A stretch of DNA of 64,000 bases from Diplolepis rosae. Its lineage: Eukaryota; Arthropoda; Insecta; Hymenoptera; Diplolepididae. The notes below the pieces were generated by a model. The model was not told where the DNA came from, ran no database searches, and saw only the letters and a program-made list of their open reading frames with translations. Position 1 is the stretch's first letter. Each line of letters opens with the position of its first letter. The position numbers and the translations under genes were made by a program. The DNA lies in NCBI GenBank assembly GCA_030998225.1, contig JAPYXD010000704.1, positions 310,001 to 374,000 on the forward strand. Direction: 5' to 3'. This document shows, piece by piece, positions 1 through 11,315 of the stretch.

Positions 1-347
1 CTTCGTTACAATGCATGCGTTTTCAACTGTTCCAAGTTTTAGATTTCAGGCTGTGGTTTATCGAGTCGCTTCTTGTTCTTCTTCTTCTTGTTTGTGGCTT
101 CTTGCTGAAACTAGCAAATAGCCATATCAACACACAGTAATAACTTTTATATAGGTAGTTCTCCTTCCAGTAACAAAGCGCAAAAGAAGCAAAGCGGCAA
201 GCAGTTGGCAAAAAGCAGTCAGTACGTATCCTCAGCAGCAGACGTTCCAAGCCAGCAGGTGGAAGCAGCCACAAATTGTCTTAGGAAGGGCGGGTACTGA
301 GGACAGACTGAGGCACATGCAGCAAGGGTAGGTTGGATTAGATCAAA

Positions 348-2002
348 CTAAATGATCATATCGGCAAAGCACAAGAATCTTCCCAGCTCTCCCACAGCCT
401 CAGGATCCAGTGGGAAGATGAGGTTGTCAAGGTCGACCTGCTCAGGGGGCCTGTCCGGAAAACGCTCCGACAGAAACCGAAAAAACCCTGGTCTTCGTTC
501 GGAGAAGATCGGGCATTCACGAATCAAATGAGAAAGGCTCTTCAAGGCCGCGCCACATCCGACATCCAAGTCCCACCCCATTCTCCCAAAGTGAGACCCA
601 GTGCACACATGTGACGACCTCAAGCGGGTGATCAAGCTGATGTAACCCCTGGGAAAGTTGAGTCCCGAAAACCAGGGCCTGGGGGTCTTAAAAGAGACAA
701 AACCCTGAGCAAACCCACCACACGCAGTGCCCTGCCCGACACGTTCTTCACATGCTGCAGCCATGTGACCCGCGCATCCAGGATAACTCCAAGATACTTG
801 AGTGAGTCACAGCACCGAAGACGAACCCATCAACCTCCAGCACAACACCCGAAAAATCACGACCAGCCCTGGTGGAAAGACACATCTGGCATTTAGGAAT
901 GGAGATCGAAAGTCCCAAGCTGCGTAGCCATGGGGCCAGAGAACCCATAGCACGCTCCAGATGCAATAAAGCCTGTTGAGGGTCGCTATGCCTAGAGTAT
1001 AAAAGAAGGTCGTCCGCATACACGGCAGCCCTGACCTCCGCCGGGAGGATCTCGTTCAGGCTCCGCAAGTGGATGCTGAAAGGAATGGGTGAAAGAACGC
1101 CGCCCTGCGGAACCCCACCCCACATAGTCTAGGTGAGGTTGGTGAGGAAGTTGAGAAAGTTGATGATTCTCCCCGGAGCATTTAGTTCAGAGAGCCAGTG
1201 GAGAAGGACGCCTGGAAGAACCGCATTAAACGCCCTCTTCAGGTCCAGGGCCAGCGCCAAGGTACTCTCAGTACGACTAAAGCACTGGAGAACGTCAGCA
1301 ACAGCCGAAGCAACGCAATCCATAGATGATCTGCCCCTCCTGAAGCCAAACTCAGTGGCTGGTACCCACCTGCTTTTTTCCATGAGGAATTCCAGACGCT
1401 TCTGGACCATTCTCTCGGACGAAAACGAATGAAAGATGCTTCTGCCTTTTAAGAAACCTCTTAACCTCACCGTCGATCCTCCTACACCGGACCCTCTCCT
1501 CCCTGGTCTGACGTGCAGTGTATCTCTTGAGCGCATCCCGCCTCCTGGCAATAGCATCATCACACTCCGGGTTCCACCAAAGCGGCTGAACCTCCCTCTT
1601 CCCCGGAAGGGAGGAGGGGCGGTAGGCTCCACAACGCTCCAGCGTACCAGTGGTTAAAGCCAGGAACTCGGCATACACAGCCGCCGGATCTCGAGACCCA
1701 TCCGCAGCCCAGGAACAAGTGGACAACGAGTCATTCAGCAGCTCGCAGAATCGGCAAACAATATCTTCCGCCGAATATTTGGAATCTATGAGGCCCGTAA
1801 ATGCCTTTTTGCCCATTAAGGAGGCGGTAATGAAGAGTTTAAATCCACCGCGTATGAGTTTCTGTAGCGAACCAGTGTTGGCATCCTCCTTATCCTCACA
1901 CTGAATTTTGACCCGGTTGATACCATTGTAGAATATAGTTCTCGCCCCGCGGACAACCAGGTCTATGCATTCGGCCAGGGCAAGGCGATCGTATTTGCCC
2001 AA
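348..2002 (-). pseudogene. LINE ORF2 remnant: linker, reverse transcriptase and C-terminal part, broken
   Basis: Read right to left, three blocks are visible. Bases 2002-1352 carry the endonuclease-RT linker, with PLWWNPECDDAIARRRDALK. Bases 1632-1129 carry RT fingers with EFGFRRGRSSMD and motif A ALDLKRAFN. Bases 1125-748 carry motif B GVPQGGVLSP and the catalytic YADD of motif C. Bases 764-348 carry a C-terminal domain with SLSHLIRECPIF. The linker runs straight into the RT near 1430, so the first RT motifs are deleted. A TAG stop lies at about 1127 between motifs A and B in the same frame, and there is a frameshift near 815 after VTH. The enzyme cannot be made. In life it would prime reverse transcription at a nicked target. 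Confidence 0.8.
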
Positions 2003-3649
2003 GTTCTTCCCGGGCCTAGTACTCTACATCAGCACGATGTATGGCGGGGGGAGGAATCCGGAAAAATATCATTAGCTGGGTCGTGCGGGCCGGTCCACAA
2101 AAGATCGTCTGAGTGATCGCAAGGGGGGGGGGGGGAGGGGTTTAAAAAAACTCCTGAATGTTCCTCCCATTGAAGGTAGAAACCGTATCCTGATCTAAAT
2201 TGGAAAGATGTTGAGGGGATGAGAAGAGCCTATTCTTTTTGGATTCAGAAACCCCAAATGGAAGCGGGGAGGAAAGAGGCCTCTTCCGCCCATCAGATTC
2301 AGTAGCCACATCAGCCCGACCCCCACCGAGGCGGTCTATAGCCAAGCCCGGACCAGCAGGGCCCACATTCAGGGCAGTCCCCCAGGATGAAAGCCACGAC
2401 CGCGACCGATACCCCGCGCCTGCCCTCGTCGAACCAGCGACGAGAAAGAAGAAGATCCAGGCGAAACCATGGCGCGACACTGAACAGCCGAAATACAAGA
2501 ATAATTAAGTAGACCAAGAACAAACGAAACCGCGGTATAGTTTGCCTGACAAAGATCACCCCGAACAGGTTCAATTGCGCATGCAGAACATATTAAATTA
2601 GATAAACTATATTTAAGGTGTAACTAACATAAGCCGTAAAATTTAAAATTACTTTAGAGTCCAAGGCAGAACCCAGTCAGGGCCAAGGTGAGTAGAAAGT
2701 AATTAGATTAGCTGGGTGATTAGAAAGAGAAGGTTGAAGTTGGCAGTATATGCAGATAAATAGTAATCATATAAATAGTTGGATAGTGTGTTGTCAGTAG
2801 ATACTTAATAAGGCAAATTAAGCTTAAAATTTCTCACTTCACAAGAATCCTGAAGCTGGTACTACTTGTAATTTAGATATCTAAAGAAATTTATAAACCA
2901 GTTTATTGCACCATAGAATAAATAATAAGCGCAGTAGGAGAGCAAAGAAGCACCAAGCACACCAAAGCTAAAACCAAAAATTAATATAAATATACATATA
3001 AACCAGAAATACCCTGTAGCATAAGCTCAGATCAGAGGTTATGTGCCGGTAGAATAGTTTCTTAAGAAAATCTTGCATGTAGGACAAGCGGATAGAGATA
3101 GGTTGGCATGAAGAGAAATATAAATGTATGAAAAGACAATTTGTGATACGAGTAGCTAGTCTTGCAGAAAGGTTTACTCATAAACATCAAAGATCCAAAA
3201 GGTCACAGAAGTAAACACTGGAATTTTCTGGAGACCTTGCGTGGCTTGTCGACAGCAGTTATTACGAACGAAGTATGTAGTTGAAGGTGACCCAGCAATT
3301 GCCACCATGCAGGTTGATCCAGGTAACTCCAAGGTACTCGCGATGCACTTGACCGGCAGATTTACAGATGCAAAGGAGAATTTACAGATGTCATTGAGTT
3401 CAGCACAGAATGTGTATTCAGTACAGACGCGCGCGAAGTGGCGAGAGTGACGCTAGAGAAACACTGGGTTAGAAAAGAGTAATAATCACTACCCACAAGG
3501 TCACAAACAGAGAAAATTATAAGTACTTATTTTACTAAACGTATACAAAAAAGAAGGCGCAACGCACAGAATACAAAGCGCGTGATAGTGGAATCACGCA
3601 CAAGTAATTTAAGACAACTCGGAAGAACACCACAAATAGAACCTCACTC
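2003..3649 (-). other. 5' part of the LINE, no recognisable gene
   Basis: Bases 2140-2570 are GC-rich and open on both strands, but the translations (about 118 codons on minus, 89 on plus) match nothing I know. They may be a worn piece of ORF1 or the endonuclease region. A run of 13 G lies at about 2126-2138. Bases 2600-3649 are AT-rich without a convincing reading frame and probably represent the 5' untranslated region. Confidence 0.4.
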
Positions 3650-4120
3650 TTTATCGAGTCGAAATTGAGAAATGTGTTTCTTTCGACTCCGCGCAAATCA
3701 TTTTGAAAGTCTAAAAATAATTTTAAAGTGGAAATTTGAAATTAATAAATATTTACAATTTGAATCTATATATAAATTGAAAATATTTGAAATTTTTAAA
3801 GGAAAGCTTAAATTAGAAATTTCGAATTTCCATACTTTTTACCAATTTTCTACATTTAAAAAATTTTCAATTAGCGAGTTATTTAGCATTAAGATGAGAT
3901 AAACATAAAATTTAAGATTGAATATAACATTCTCAATTTTATGTTAGACATATTTTCATCTCACTTTTTTGTAGACTTTTCATTCAAAAAATGAATTGCT
4001 TTACGGAAAGAAAAAATTTTCTAATAGACGGAGATAAATTAAACAGCTAAAAAATTTGTTCAGTGATATTTGCACATGACCACATAAGTATTTATTGATT
4101 TCAAATTTTACATGAAATAG

Positions 4121-4794
4121 TATATTACGACCCTAGACCAGAAAGTTTGAGTTCCTGGCGTATGTGTTATAAATGCCAAGGTGAAGCCGAGGCATTCATA
4201 TCACATACGCCAGGGCATCCAACATTCTGGCTGTGGGTCGTATATATATATACAGCCGAAAATACGTCCAAAACCAAGGCGAAGCCGAGGTTTTGTAGGG
4301 GCAGGGGGAGGTCCGCCCGACTTTTGCACAACCGAGGCGAAGCCGAGGTTTTTGCTGGTCGGGGCAGGCATTAGAAACTTTAAAATAAAATTCAATCATA
4401 AAATAACTGCAAAAAAAAAAAATTGAAAATCAAAAAATTTTTAAAAATTAACAAATACCAGAGAAAATTTATTCTTCGATAACAATATTAATATTGATCA
4501 ACAGTAACTTTAAAATCACACATCCTTATCACTAACCTTATTACAATAATTATTATTACTTTTATTAATATAATTATTAATATAAAATAAACCGTGTACA
4601 TAAATTTTTTGTTTTTCTTTTTAAGAGTTACTCTTTCGTGCAATTGCATGAAATCACATTAAATTAAATTAAACAAACGAATTATACGATGAATTTAGCG
4701 ACACTACTAAGCCGAAAAAAACAAAAACAGGCCACAAAAGTCGTTCTTTCTGGAGTGAAATGCATCCGGGAGGACCGTACTTTCGGCTGGGAGA
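4121..4794. repeat. Insert with GC-rich hairpins inside hAT copy A
   Basis: The hAT arm is continuous in the opposite arm but broken here between about 4120 and 4795. Bases 4127-4250 form a long imperfect hairpin: TTACGACCC pairs with GGGTCGTA and CTGGCGTATGTG with CACATACGCCAG. Within and after it, a CCGAGG-type palindrome built on GGCGAAGCCGAGG occurs three times, at about 4178, 4277 and 4334. The rest, 4380-4794, is AT-rich and ends in a GC-richer tail. No coding sequence is convincing. The element type is unknown. Confidence 0.55.
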
Positions 4795-6409
4795 TCAAGA
4801 AAATTTTATTTTCAAGTTAGTCTTAAAATCTTCTCACGATTTTACAAGATCTTATGGACAGCTGCAATCTATTAAATAAAATATTTGGTAAATTCTTAAT
4901 TTGCTTGTTCTTCTGAAATCGTAGGAAAAATTCAAGGTCGATAAATGGTTAAAATTTTATATCAAGATTTTAATTACACAATTTTGAAGTGTTGTGAATA
5001 AACTACTTCATTTAGAAAATACTTTAACTCTGTGAAGCATTTTTATATTTTAAGTGTAAAATCTGTGCTTAGGTCACAAAAAAGTAAGATAAAATTGTGG
5101 AATTTTAAGTCCTCCTAATATGTTCAAATTTACAAGAAAATAGATCAATAATTGACAATTTCTTAGATTTGTCAATCGAAGCTTTATTTGTAAATTTTTA
5201 GTTTTTATAAATAGGTTAAATATTTATGAATTTCTTAAATGTTCCAACATTTGAAAAATATTTAATCAGAAAATTATGTGCAAAGTATTCTACATGAAGA
5301 AAAAATAAACATTTGACTAATGAGTGCTAAATTTACATTCTTAATTTTATAATGAAAGTATTTTTATTTTACTTTTTTGTGACCTAAGCACAGATTTTAC
5401 ACTTAAAATATAAAAATGCTTCACAGAGTTGAAGTATTTTCTAAATGAAGCAGTTTGATCACAAAGGTTCAAAATTCTGTAATTGAAATCTTGATATAAA
5501 ATTTTAACCATTTATCGACTTTGAATTTTTCCTACGATTTCAGAAGAACAGACAAATTAAGAATTACTAACTATTTCATTTAACAGATTGCAGCTGTCCA
5601 TAAGATCTTGTAAAATCGTGACAAGATTTTGACACTAACTTGAAAATAAAATTTTCATGTAAAATTTGAAATCAATAAATACTTATGAGGTCATGTGCAA
5701 ATATCACTGAACAAATTTTTTAGCTTTTTAATTTATGTCAGTCTATTAGACAATTTTTTCTTTCCGTAAAGCAATTCATTTTTTTAATGAAAAGTCTGTG
5801 ATTAGGCTACAAGAAAGTGAGATGAAAATATGTCTAACATAAAATTGTAACTGTAATATTCAATCTTAAATTTCATGTTTATCTCTTCTTAATGCTGAAT
5901 AACTCGCTGATTGAAAATTTTTTAAATGTACAAAATTGGTAAAAAGTATGGAAATTCGAAATTTCTAATTTAAGCTTTCCTTTAAAAATTTCAAATATTT
6001 TCATTTTATACATAGATTCAAATTGTAAATATTTATTAATTTCAAATTTCCATTTTAAAATTATTTTTAGACTGTCAAAATGATTCGACAATTTTTTTAA
6101 ATCTTATAGACACCGACAGGCAGGCTGAGAATTTGAGACACTGCGTCGGTTTCAGATCTGGGATCACTGCATGGACCTTCTTCTTCTTTTATTTCTGTGC
6201 AGAAGAGGCTGCGCAAACATCGTTTCTTGTAAGCCATGCTGTTATCGCATGCGCAGAATAGAAAGCGCGGGATTCTTAAGAGCCGTTAACAACTGCAGCC
6301 AACTTAAATATATTTCACCGCAAAAGTTTAATAGCCATGAGTGTGAATCTTTACATTCACTAGAAGAACTAATTGTTTTAGCAGTGTAATACAACTTTAA
6401 TTAGCAACT

Positions 6410-8385
6410 ACAGCCATTTAATTTAATTTTATTCAACTTCCGATCAAATTTGGGACATAAGGACAAGTTAGAAGTTATTTAGTATCACTGTATTTATTTG
6501 TGATATATTAAATGTTCGAAAATGAATCAAAGTTGGGTAAAATTCAGAATTGTAGGGTGAAGTATGAAAGCGTGCATTAAAAATTTTTAAATATATATAC
6601 TATTACTCGTAGTATAACTATAAAAAACCAATATTTTATTAAATCACATAAATACCCTAGCGGACCCGTGTGAGAGAACGGTCATAGAATACTCTGACCG
6701 TTCTATGATCTCGCATTATTACGGCTAAGAACGGTAAAAAAGACATTAAAAGCTTTGCAATTATGATTCTGTGGCGAAATTTGGATTAGAAGGTGAAGCA
6801 ATAAATACAATTATCTTATTTTTCAGCGATAAAAACTAGAAAAACATAATAACTGTCATTGAAGGCAGTGCAGTGGTTCACAATTGGCGGAACGTCTCCA
6901 CCGTGAAGGTTTACTATTGGTGGACACGTTCCGCAAATGGTGAACCAGTGCACTGCCTTCAATGACAGGTACATGATGTATTCCTAGTTTTTATCGCTGA
7001 AAAATAAGATAATTGTATTTATTGCTTCACCTTCTAATCCAAATTTCGCCACAGAATCATAATTGCAAAGCTTTTAATATCTTTTTTACCGTTCTTAGCC
7101 GTAATAATGCGAGGTCATAGAACGGTCATAGAACGGTCAGAGTATTCTATGACCGTTCTCTCACACGGGTCCGCTAGGGTAGTAGAGCTTTCCGTTCATT
7201 CTACTCTACGCTTCAATCGAGATTTGAGTAAACCGTGAATCGCAAGATTTATTCCAACAGCTACATTTATTCACGCAGGAACGAATGAAAGTAATCTGCG
7301 CCTTGGGCACACATAACAAATTTTTAATTTCAAAAACTTAAATTCTTAAAATTAAATTGATATTATGAAAATTTAAACAAAAAAAAGTCGATAAGTGTAT
7401 TACATAAAATATGAAATATCACATAAATTACTCAGGCAGAATAATAATTTGGAATTCGCAAATGTAAAATCCATATTTTGAAAATATAAAACACAGAAAA
7501 TAAAAGAACCTTCTTTTAAATGTTTTTATACAAGATACTTCTTAATAATAATGCAATTTTTTAATGTACATTTGAAAATTTAGTTTCACTAAGCTTAATA
7601 CGTCGTTATAATAAAAATGTATACTAAATGTAATTTAATAATTATATTATATATATCAATAATCATAGTTATAATAATTGATTAATTATATTAATTTTTA
7701 AAAATATTTTATTAATCATTTATGAAAAAAGTCGATTTATTTTTACTTGAGTAAGGCTAAAAGATTTTATTGACGGCACTTACTCTCACAAGCTCTGAAT
7801 AACTCATGCAGTCACTATATAAGAAAGTTCCAAATTTTATATCTCAGCATTGTAAGCGAGCGTGTGCGTGATTCGACGAAAGCGTATCTTACTATATATA
7901 AGTGTAGTTATTAGGTTTATATATGTAAGGTTATATGTTTAACTGTAATTGTAATTTGAAATGTGATTGGCTACGTCTGAATGGTGTGAATGTTTTTGTA
8001 AGTTGTTTATGTATATGTACCGGATGACTATTGGTAGGCTCGAGGTAAGAATTTTTTTTATTTGAGAGAAGCATACCATTGCCAGTTCAAATAATACACC
8101 CGATGCTCATTTTACCCAACTACGGTTTGAAGCACCTCAAGCGTCGGTGATATACTTATACATTTCATGTTAACCCACTGACGCATGTTGGTGCCCTGTC
8201 GTCGATAACGTTTTACTCAACCCCTTACTATTCCCTATGCAACGCTTATTGTTATTCAATTTGGGTGAATTAGGTATATATCAAATTGATTTTACCCGAC
8301 TAGGATTTAATAGATGTTCAAATGTCCTTATGTCCCAAGTTTAATCGACAGAGTTGAGTAAAATTACTTCAACTATTTTTCTCCG
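6410..8385. repeat. Degenerate inverted repeat with a younger MITE inside
   Basis: The segment around 6447 (TTGGGACATAAGGAC) recurs inverted around 8330, and the TTGGGTAAAAT-type motif at about 6533 recurs inverted at 8108 and 8285. The outer right end carries CACGGAGAAAAA (inverted), like the tips of the small foldback at 16275. Arms are diverged, so this is an old foldback. Between 7180 and 8385 I see no gene, only AT-rich filler. Confidence 0.45.
6655..7179. mobile_element. Foldback MITE, CCCTAGCGG ends, TA target site
   Basis: The 525-bp element is almost entirely an inverted repeat: CCCTAGCGGACCCGTG at the left pairs with its complement at the right. It is bounded by TA at 6653-6654 and 7180-7181. 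The centre, near 6920, holds a motif around ACCTGTCATTGAAGGCAGTG that is shared with the elements at 14613 and 33969. The TA duplication suggests mobilisation by a Tc1/mariner-type transposase. No coding capacity. Confidence 0.85.
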
Positions 8386-8984
8386 TGCATTCATGTGAAA
8401 TTTGTCGTATATAAAACGACGTATTTTTTTTTAAACTGTTAAATCCGAGGTTAGAATCAATTGATTTTTAAATTCATTTTAAATTTTGTAATGGTGCGTT
8501 CTCTAAAAGAAAAAAAACGAGTTACTACATATTTCAAGAGTCCTGAAGAGATACTACACTTGTAAAACGGCGCAGCGAGATATTACACTTGTCCAACGCA
8601 TCAGAGAGATAACTACACTTTGTACGCACTCGCTAGAGGTACGTCAAAATAGCTCGGGGGCATCGATATAATTTACATTTTAGTAAGTTTTATTTTCACA
8701 GGTTACAAGAGGAGATTAAAAGTTTGTTGACAAAATTGACCAGTTTGACAACTCAGTCGTTGAGTTCTCTGCCAAACAACGAACTACCTTAACGGACTCG
8801 GCCTAGTGAACGGTCAGCGAATCGCTGACCATTCACTGAACGTTCACTGACCATTCGTTGACCTTGTAATAATATGAATAAGAAGAGTATAAAAATCATT
8901 TAGAATTGCATAGAATTGCTTCAAATTTTTAAAATGGCGTAAAAATCGAGTAGAAACCAGGAAGAAACCGGATGCAAACACATT
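8386..8984. other. Unassigned AT-rich spacer
   Basis: No gene is seen. Three short phrases ending in AGAGATA(A)CTACACTT recur at about 8545-8620. A short palindrome around GCGAATCGCTGACC lies at 8815-8845. Confidence 0.4.
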
Positions 8985-9575
8985 CGGGTTATACCCGGTT
9001 CTATATAGTTTATATCTAGTGTCTAATTCTATTTTGCGGGATCTATCTAGGTCTATCCGATCCTTATCCGGGAAGTGGTAATAAAAAATAAGTTGTAAAA
9101 ATATTCTACCCGGTCTTACCCGGTTCGTATCCGGCAAGCAGAATCAGAAATTAAATATTATCGTAGAAAGTTAGATTTCTAACCGGATCCTATCTGGTTT
9201 TTAAAAGGCAGTTTTCAACTTGCAAATTGTTAAGGTGAAAGTGCACCTCCTACCCGGCCCTACCCAGTTCCTACCTGGCATATGGATCCAGAAATTAGAA
9301 TACAAAAATATGTTTATACCCGAATCCTATCCGGTTTCGATAAGGCAGTTGTCGACTTGCAAATTGTTAAGGTGAAAGTACATCTGCTACCCGACCTTAC
9401 CCGGTTCCTATCTGGCATATGAAACCAGAAATTATAATACAAAAATATGTTTATATCCGGATCCTATCCGGTTTCGATAAGGCAGTTGTCGACTTGCAAA
9501 TTATTAAGGAGCCGGATACAAACCAGATAAAAATCTCAAGGGTCCCGGACAAGACCCATGTAGAAACCGGGTACA
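8985..9575. repeat. CCGG-rich repeat with 137-bp tandem units
   Basis: Units beginning near 9183, 9318 and 9456 repeat with a period of about 137 bases (about 2.3 copies). Each holds CGATAAGGCAGTTGTCGACT and phrases such as TACCCGGTTCCTATCTGG. Flanking sequence 8985-9180 and 9500-9575 consists of looser variants of TACCCGGTTCNTATCCGG, which are near-palindromic. The same vocabulary returns at 13996-14210. Confidence 0.75.
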
Positions 9576-9768
9576 CTGAGAGAAAATGATAACGTAATTT
9601 TACGGTTTTCGGAGGTATAGCAAGGATATTCATTAAAACCGAAAGCTTTTACTATCCCGTAATTGTTTTTTCTGTCATCATCCTTAAATTTTACTTGTTT
9701 GCACCGGAATATTTTTTTCAGTTATTTTCATAGTACGCTATTTCAAAAGTTTCTCTCAATGTCAGTAA
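9574..9768. mobile_element. Small foldback MITE-like element
   Basis: The left tip ACACTGAGAGAAA at about 9574 is matched by TTTCTCTCAATGT at about 9752, and GTAATTTTACGGTTTTCGG pairs loosely with internal sequence. It lies directly at the edge of the CCGG repeat. About 195 bp, no coding capacity, superfamily unknown. Confidence 0.45.
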
Positions 9769-10523
9769 TAAAATACAAGCCTAGCAGAAAAATATGTCGT
9801 CAGTGTGTTTAAAGAAATACAATTCCTATAGGAGTGACTTTTCCTGTGAGTTAGTTAAAAAAACTCGGGAGTCATAGCAATTTTTACGGTTCTTTGACCG
9901 GAAAATTCGGCGGGACGGTGTGAATTCGCATGTAATCATAATAATCATATGCGAGCATGTGCGTCTATCTGATCGTGTCGAAGTAGTGCCAATAACTAAA
10001 CATGTAGTTCAACTAATATGGGGTGAATAGTAAAACTAATTGAAGCTCTCATAGTAAACATAAGCAGTAGAAGTTACTACATAAGAATAATTAGAAAAAC
10101 TATCTGATGATAAGTAGATAAGTGTACTATATTTCTTAATAGTACTTCATTAGTTGGAATTACTTATAGCGAAATTGAATGCATAATTTCTTTATGAGAT
10201 AATTTTCTTGTTTCAAAAGTTTCATCATATTTTTGGAATTGAAAAAACTCAAATTTTTTAGATTCTGAACATACGTTGCTTTTACACCTGACAACAAAAA
10301 TTAAAGGAATCATAACCTGTATAGAGTATCGTCACTAATATACAATAATGAAAATTAATACTTCTAAAATGTATATAAATCTTTTTATTATGTAATGTTC
10401 TTTAATTAAAAAATTTGATCTGTTTCTTTCAAAAATATTTTATTTTATTGAAAATCGATTTAATAATTAAAAATCTTAAAACTTTAATTTAAAAAAATTT
10501 TAAAATTCCTGATTACTCGGGAC
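9769..10523. other. Unassigned AT-rich spacer
   Basis: I see no gene, RNA or clear repeat here. The only signals are AT-rich runs near 10380-10500. Confidence 0.4.
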
Positions 10524-10618
10524 CCGTACACCAGTGTGTCCAGATTTGACACGCGAACGTTACGCACACTACGCCAACAGCAGTACGTACGTGAGAATAG
10601 ATGCGCGCGCAGCGTAGT

Positions 10619-11315
10619 TAGAGTTCTAAAGAGTTTATGTGACCGAAAATATGTCTGGGAGCACGGGAATATGACTGAGAATTTCTCTGATGAATGTGCT
10701 CTTCGAGAATTTACGAGAATTTAAAAATATTTTTTCGTAACGGTTCAAGCTTTCAATTGTTTTTGATAAATGCTTTGTTCTGGAAGTTCGTGTAACGTGC
10801 GCAATAAAAATGGAAAAAAAAGAATATAGTTTGGAATTTAAAAAAAAAAATTATTGATAAACAAAATAAAGCTTCTTTCAAGTGCAAATACTGTGATCAG
10901 ATGTATAGAAAGCATGCCACTCGACAAATAGAGCACTTAAAAAAGTGCATAAACTGTCCCGAAACTGTCAAACAGTTATTTAAATCAAAACGTAATTTGT
11001 GCGAAGAAAACTTGAATTACTTGTTCTTTATGTTTGAATTTAATATAATGGCTATAAAAACATTTTTTTTGATATTGAATTCCGATAAAACTTGACATTT
11101 TTCGTAGTTTATTTTGATGAAACCATTACTATTGCAATTCATAGTGTTTGGAAATAAATTTACAATATTACAAGGTTTAATGATAAAGAAAATATTGGTG
11201 AAGGTATAGTAAAATTCCCTTAAATTCTCTGTAAATTCTCAAGTTGTCTTAAAATGACGGTCACAGTCACGAGAACGTGATCAGATTTTAAATGTCCGAG
11301 AAATTTAGAACTCTA
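10619..11315 (+). mobile_element. Short hAT element nested in the left arm of the 10532 hAT
   Basis: Perfect 12-bp inverted ends TAGAGTTCTAAA lie at 10619 and at 11304-11315. They are flanked by a perfect 8-bp duplication AGCGTAGT (10611-10618 and 11316-11323). The uninterrupted target reads AGCGTAGTGTGTC in the other arm of the host element, which proves the insertion. The tip fits the hAT consensus YARNG. At 697 bp it keeps only one short transposase piece. Confidence 0.9.
10810..11095 (+). pseudogene. N-terminal BED zinc finger of a hAT transposase, frameshifted
   Basis: From ATG 10810 a frame begins MEKKEYSLEFKKK and stops. A second frame, open from about 10850, reads FKCKYCDQMYRKHATRQIEH followed by LKKC. 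Two cysteines two residues apart, an ATR motif and a final H-x3-C are the signature of the BED finger that hAT transposases use to bind their ends. The two parts are joined by a run of A at about 10840, so a one-base slip in that run explains the break. The dimerisation and RNase-H-like catalytic parts are absent. It cannot move DNA, though a short DNA-binding peptide is conceivable. Confidence 0.7.

Larger units (their letters stand above)
69..3649 (-). mobile_element. Non-LTR retrotransposon (I/Jockey-like LINE), deletion derivative with intact TSD
   Basis: The element is flanked by a perfect 12-bp duplication TTTATCGAGTCG at 57-68 and 3650-3661, interrupting the inverted repeat of hAT copy A. 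It runs on the minus strand. Its 3' end, near base 69, is an AAG-rich simple repeat rather than poly(A), as in I-type LINEs. Bases 300-2570 are markedly GC-richer than the surroundings and hold the remains of ORF2. Bases 2570-3649 are AT-rich, with no recognisable ORF1. With TSDs at both ends this is a complete insertion of an internally deleted copy, not a 5'-truncated one. Clade assignment is from remembered family features only. Confidence 0.8.
1..6169. mobile_element. hAT-type foldback element, copy A (left end outside window)
   Basis: The right end at 6169 reads ...GGGATCACTG, the reverse complement of the ends of copy B at 38839-42263. Bases 1-68 match the left inverted repeat of copy B from about 165 bases inside its end, so the left tip lies before the window. 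Arms 3662-4120 plus about 4795-5090 are the reverse complement of about 5365-6100, so the whole element folds back with its centre near 5230. No transposase is visible, so it is non-autonomous. It is interrupted by a LINE (69-3649) and a hairpin-rich insert (about 4121-4794). About 180 bases of the right inverted repeat near 6105 are missing compared with copy B. The hAT assignment comes from the CAGTG tips and the 8-bp TSD of copy B. Confidence 0.8.

Noticed and set aside
2239..2508. Plus-strand open frame of about 89 codons in GC-rich DNA
   Set aside because: It lies inside a minus-strand LINE, has no recognisable domain and looks like a product of composition.
6171..6389. 72-codon frame after the hAT right end
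   Set aside because: It starts within the target flank, has no domain and no supporting context.
8985..9575. CRISPR-like spacing of repeated CCGG phrases
   Set aside because: Units are long and diverged, spacers are not unique, and the genome is eukaryotic.
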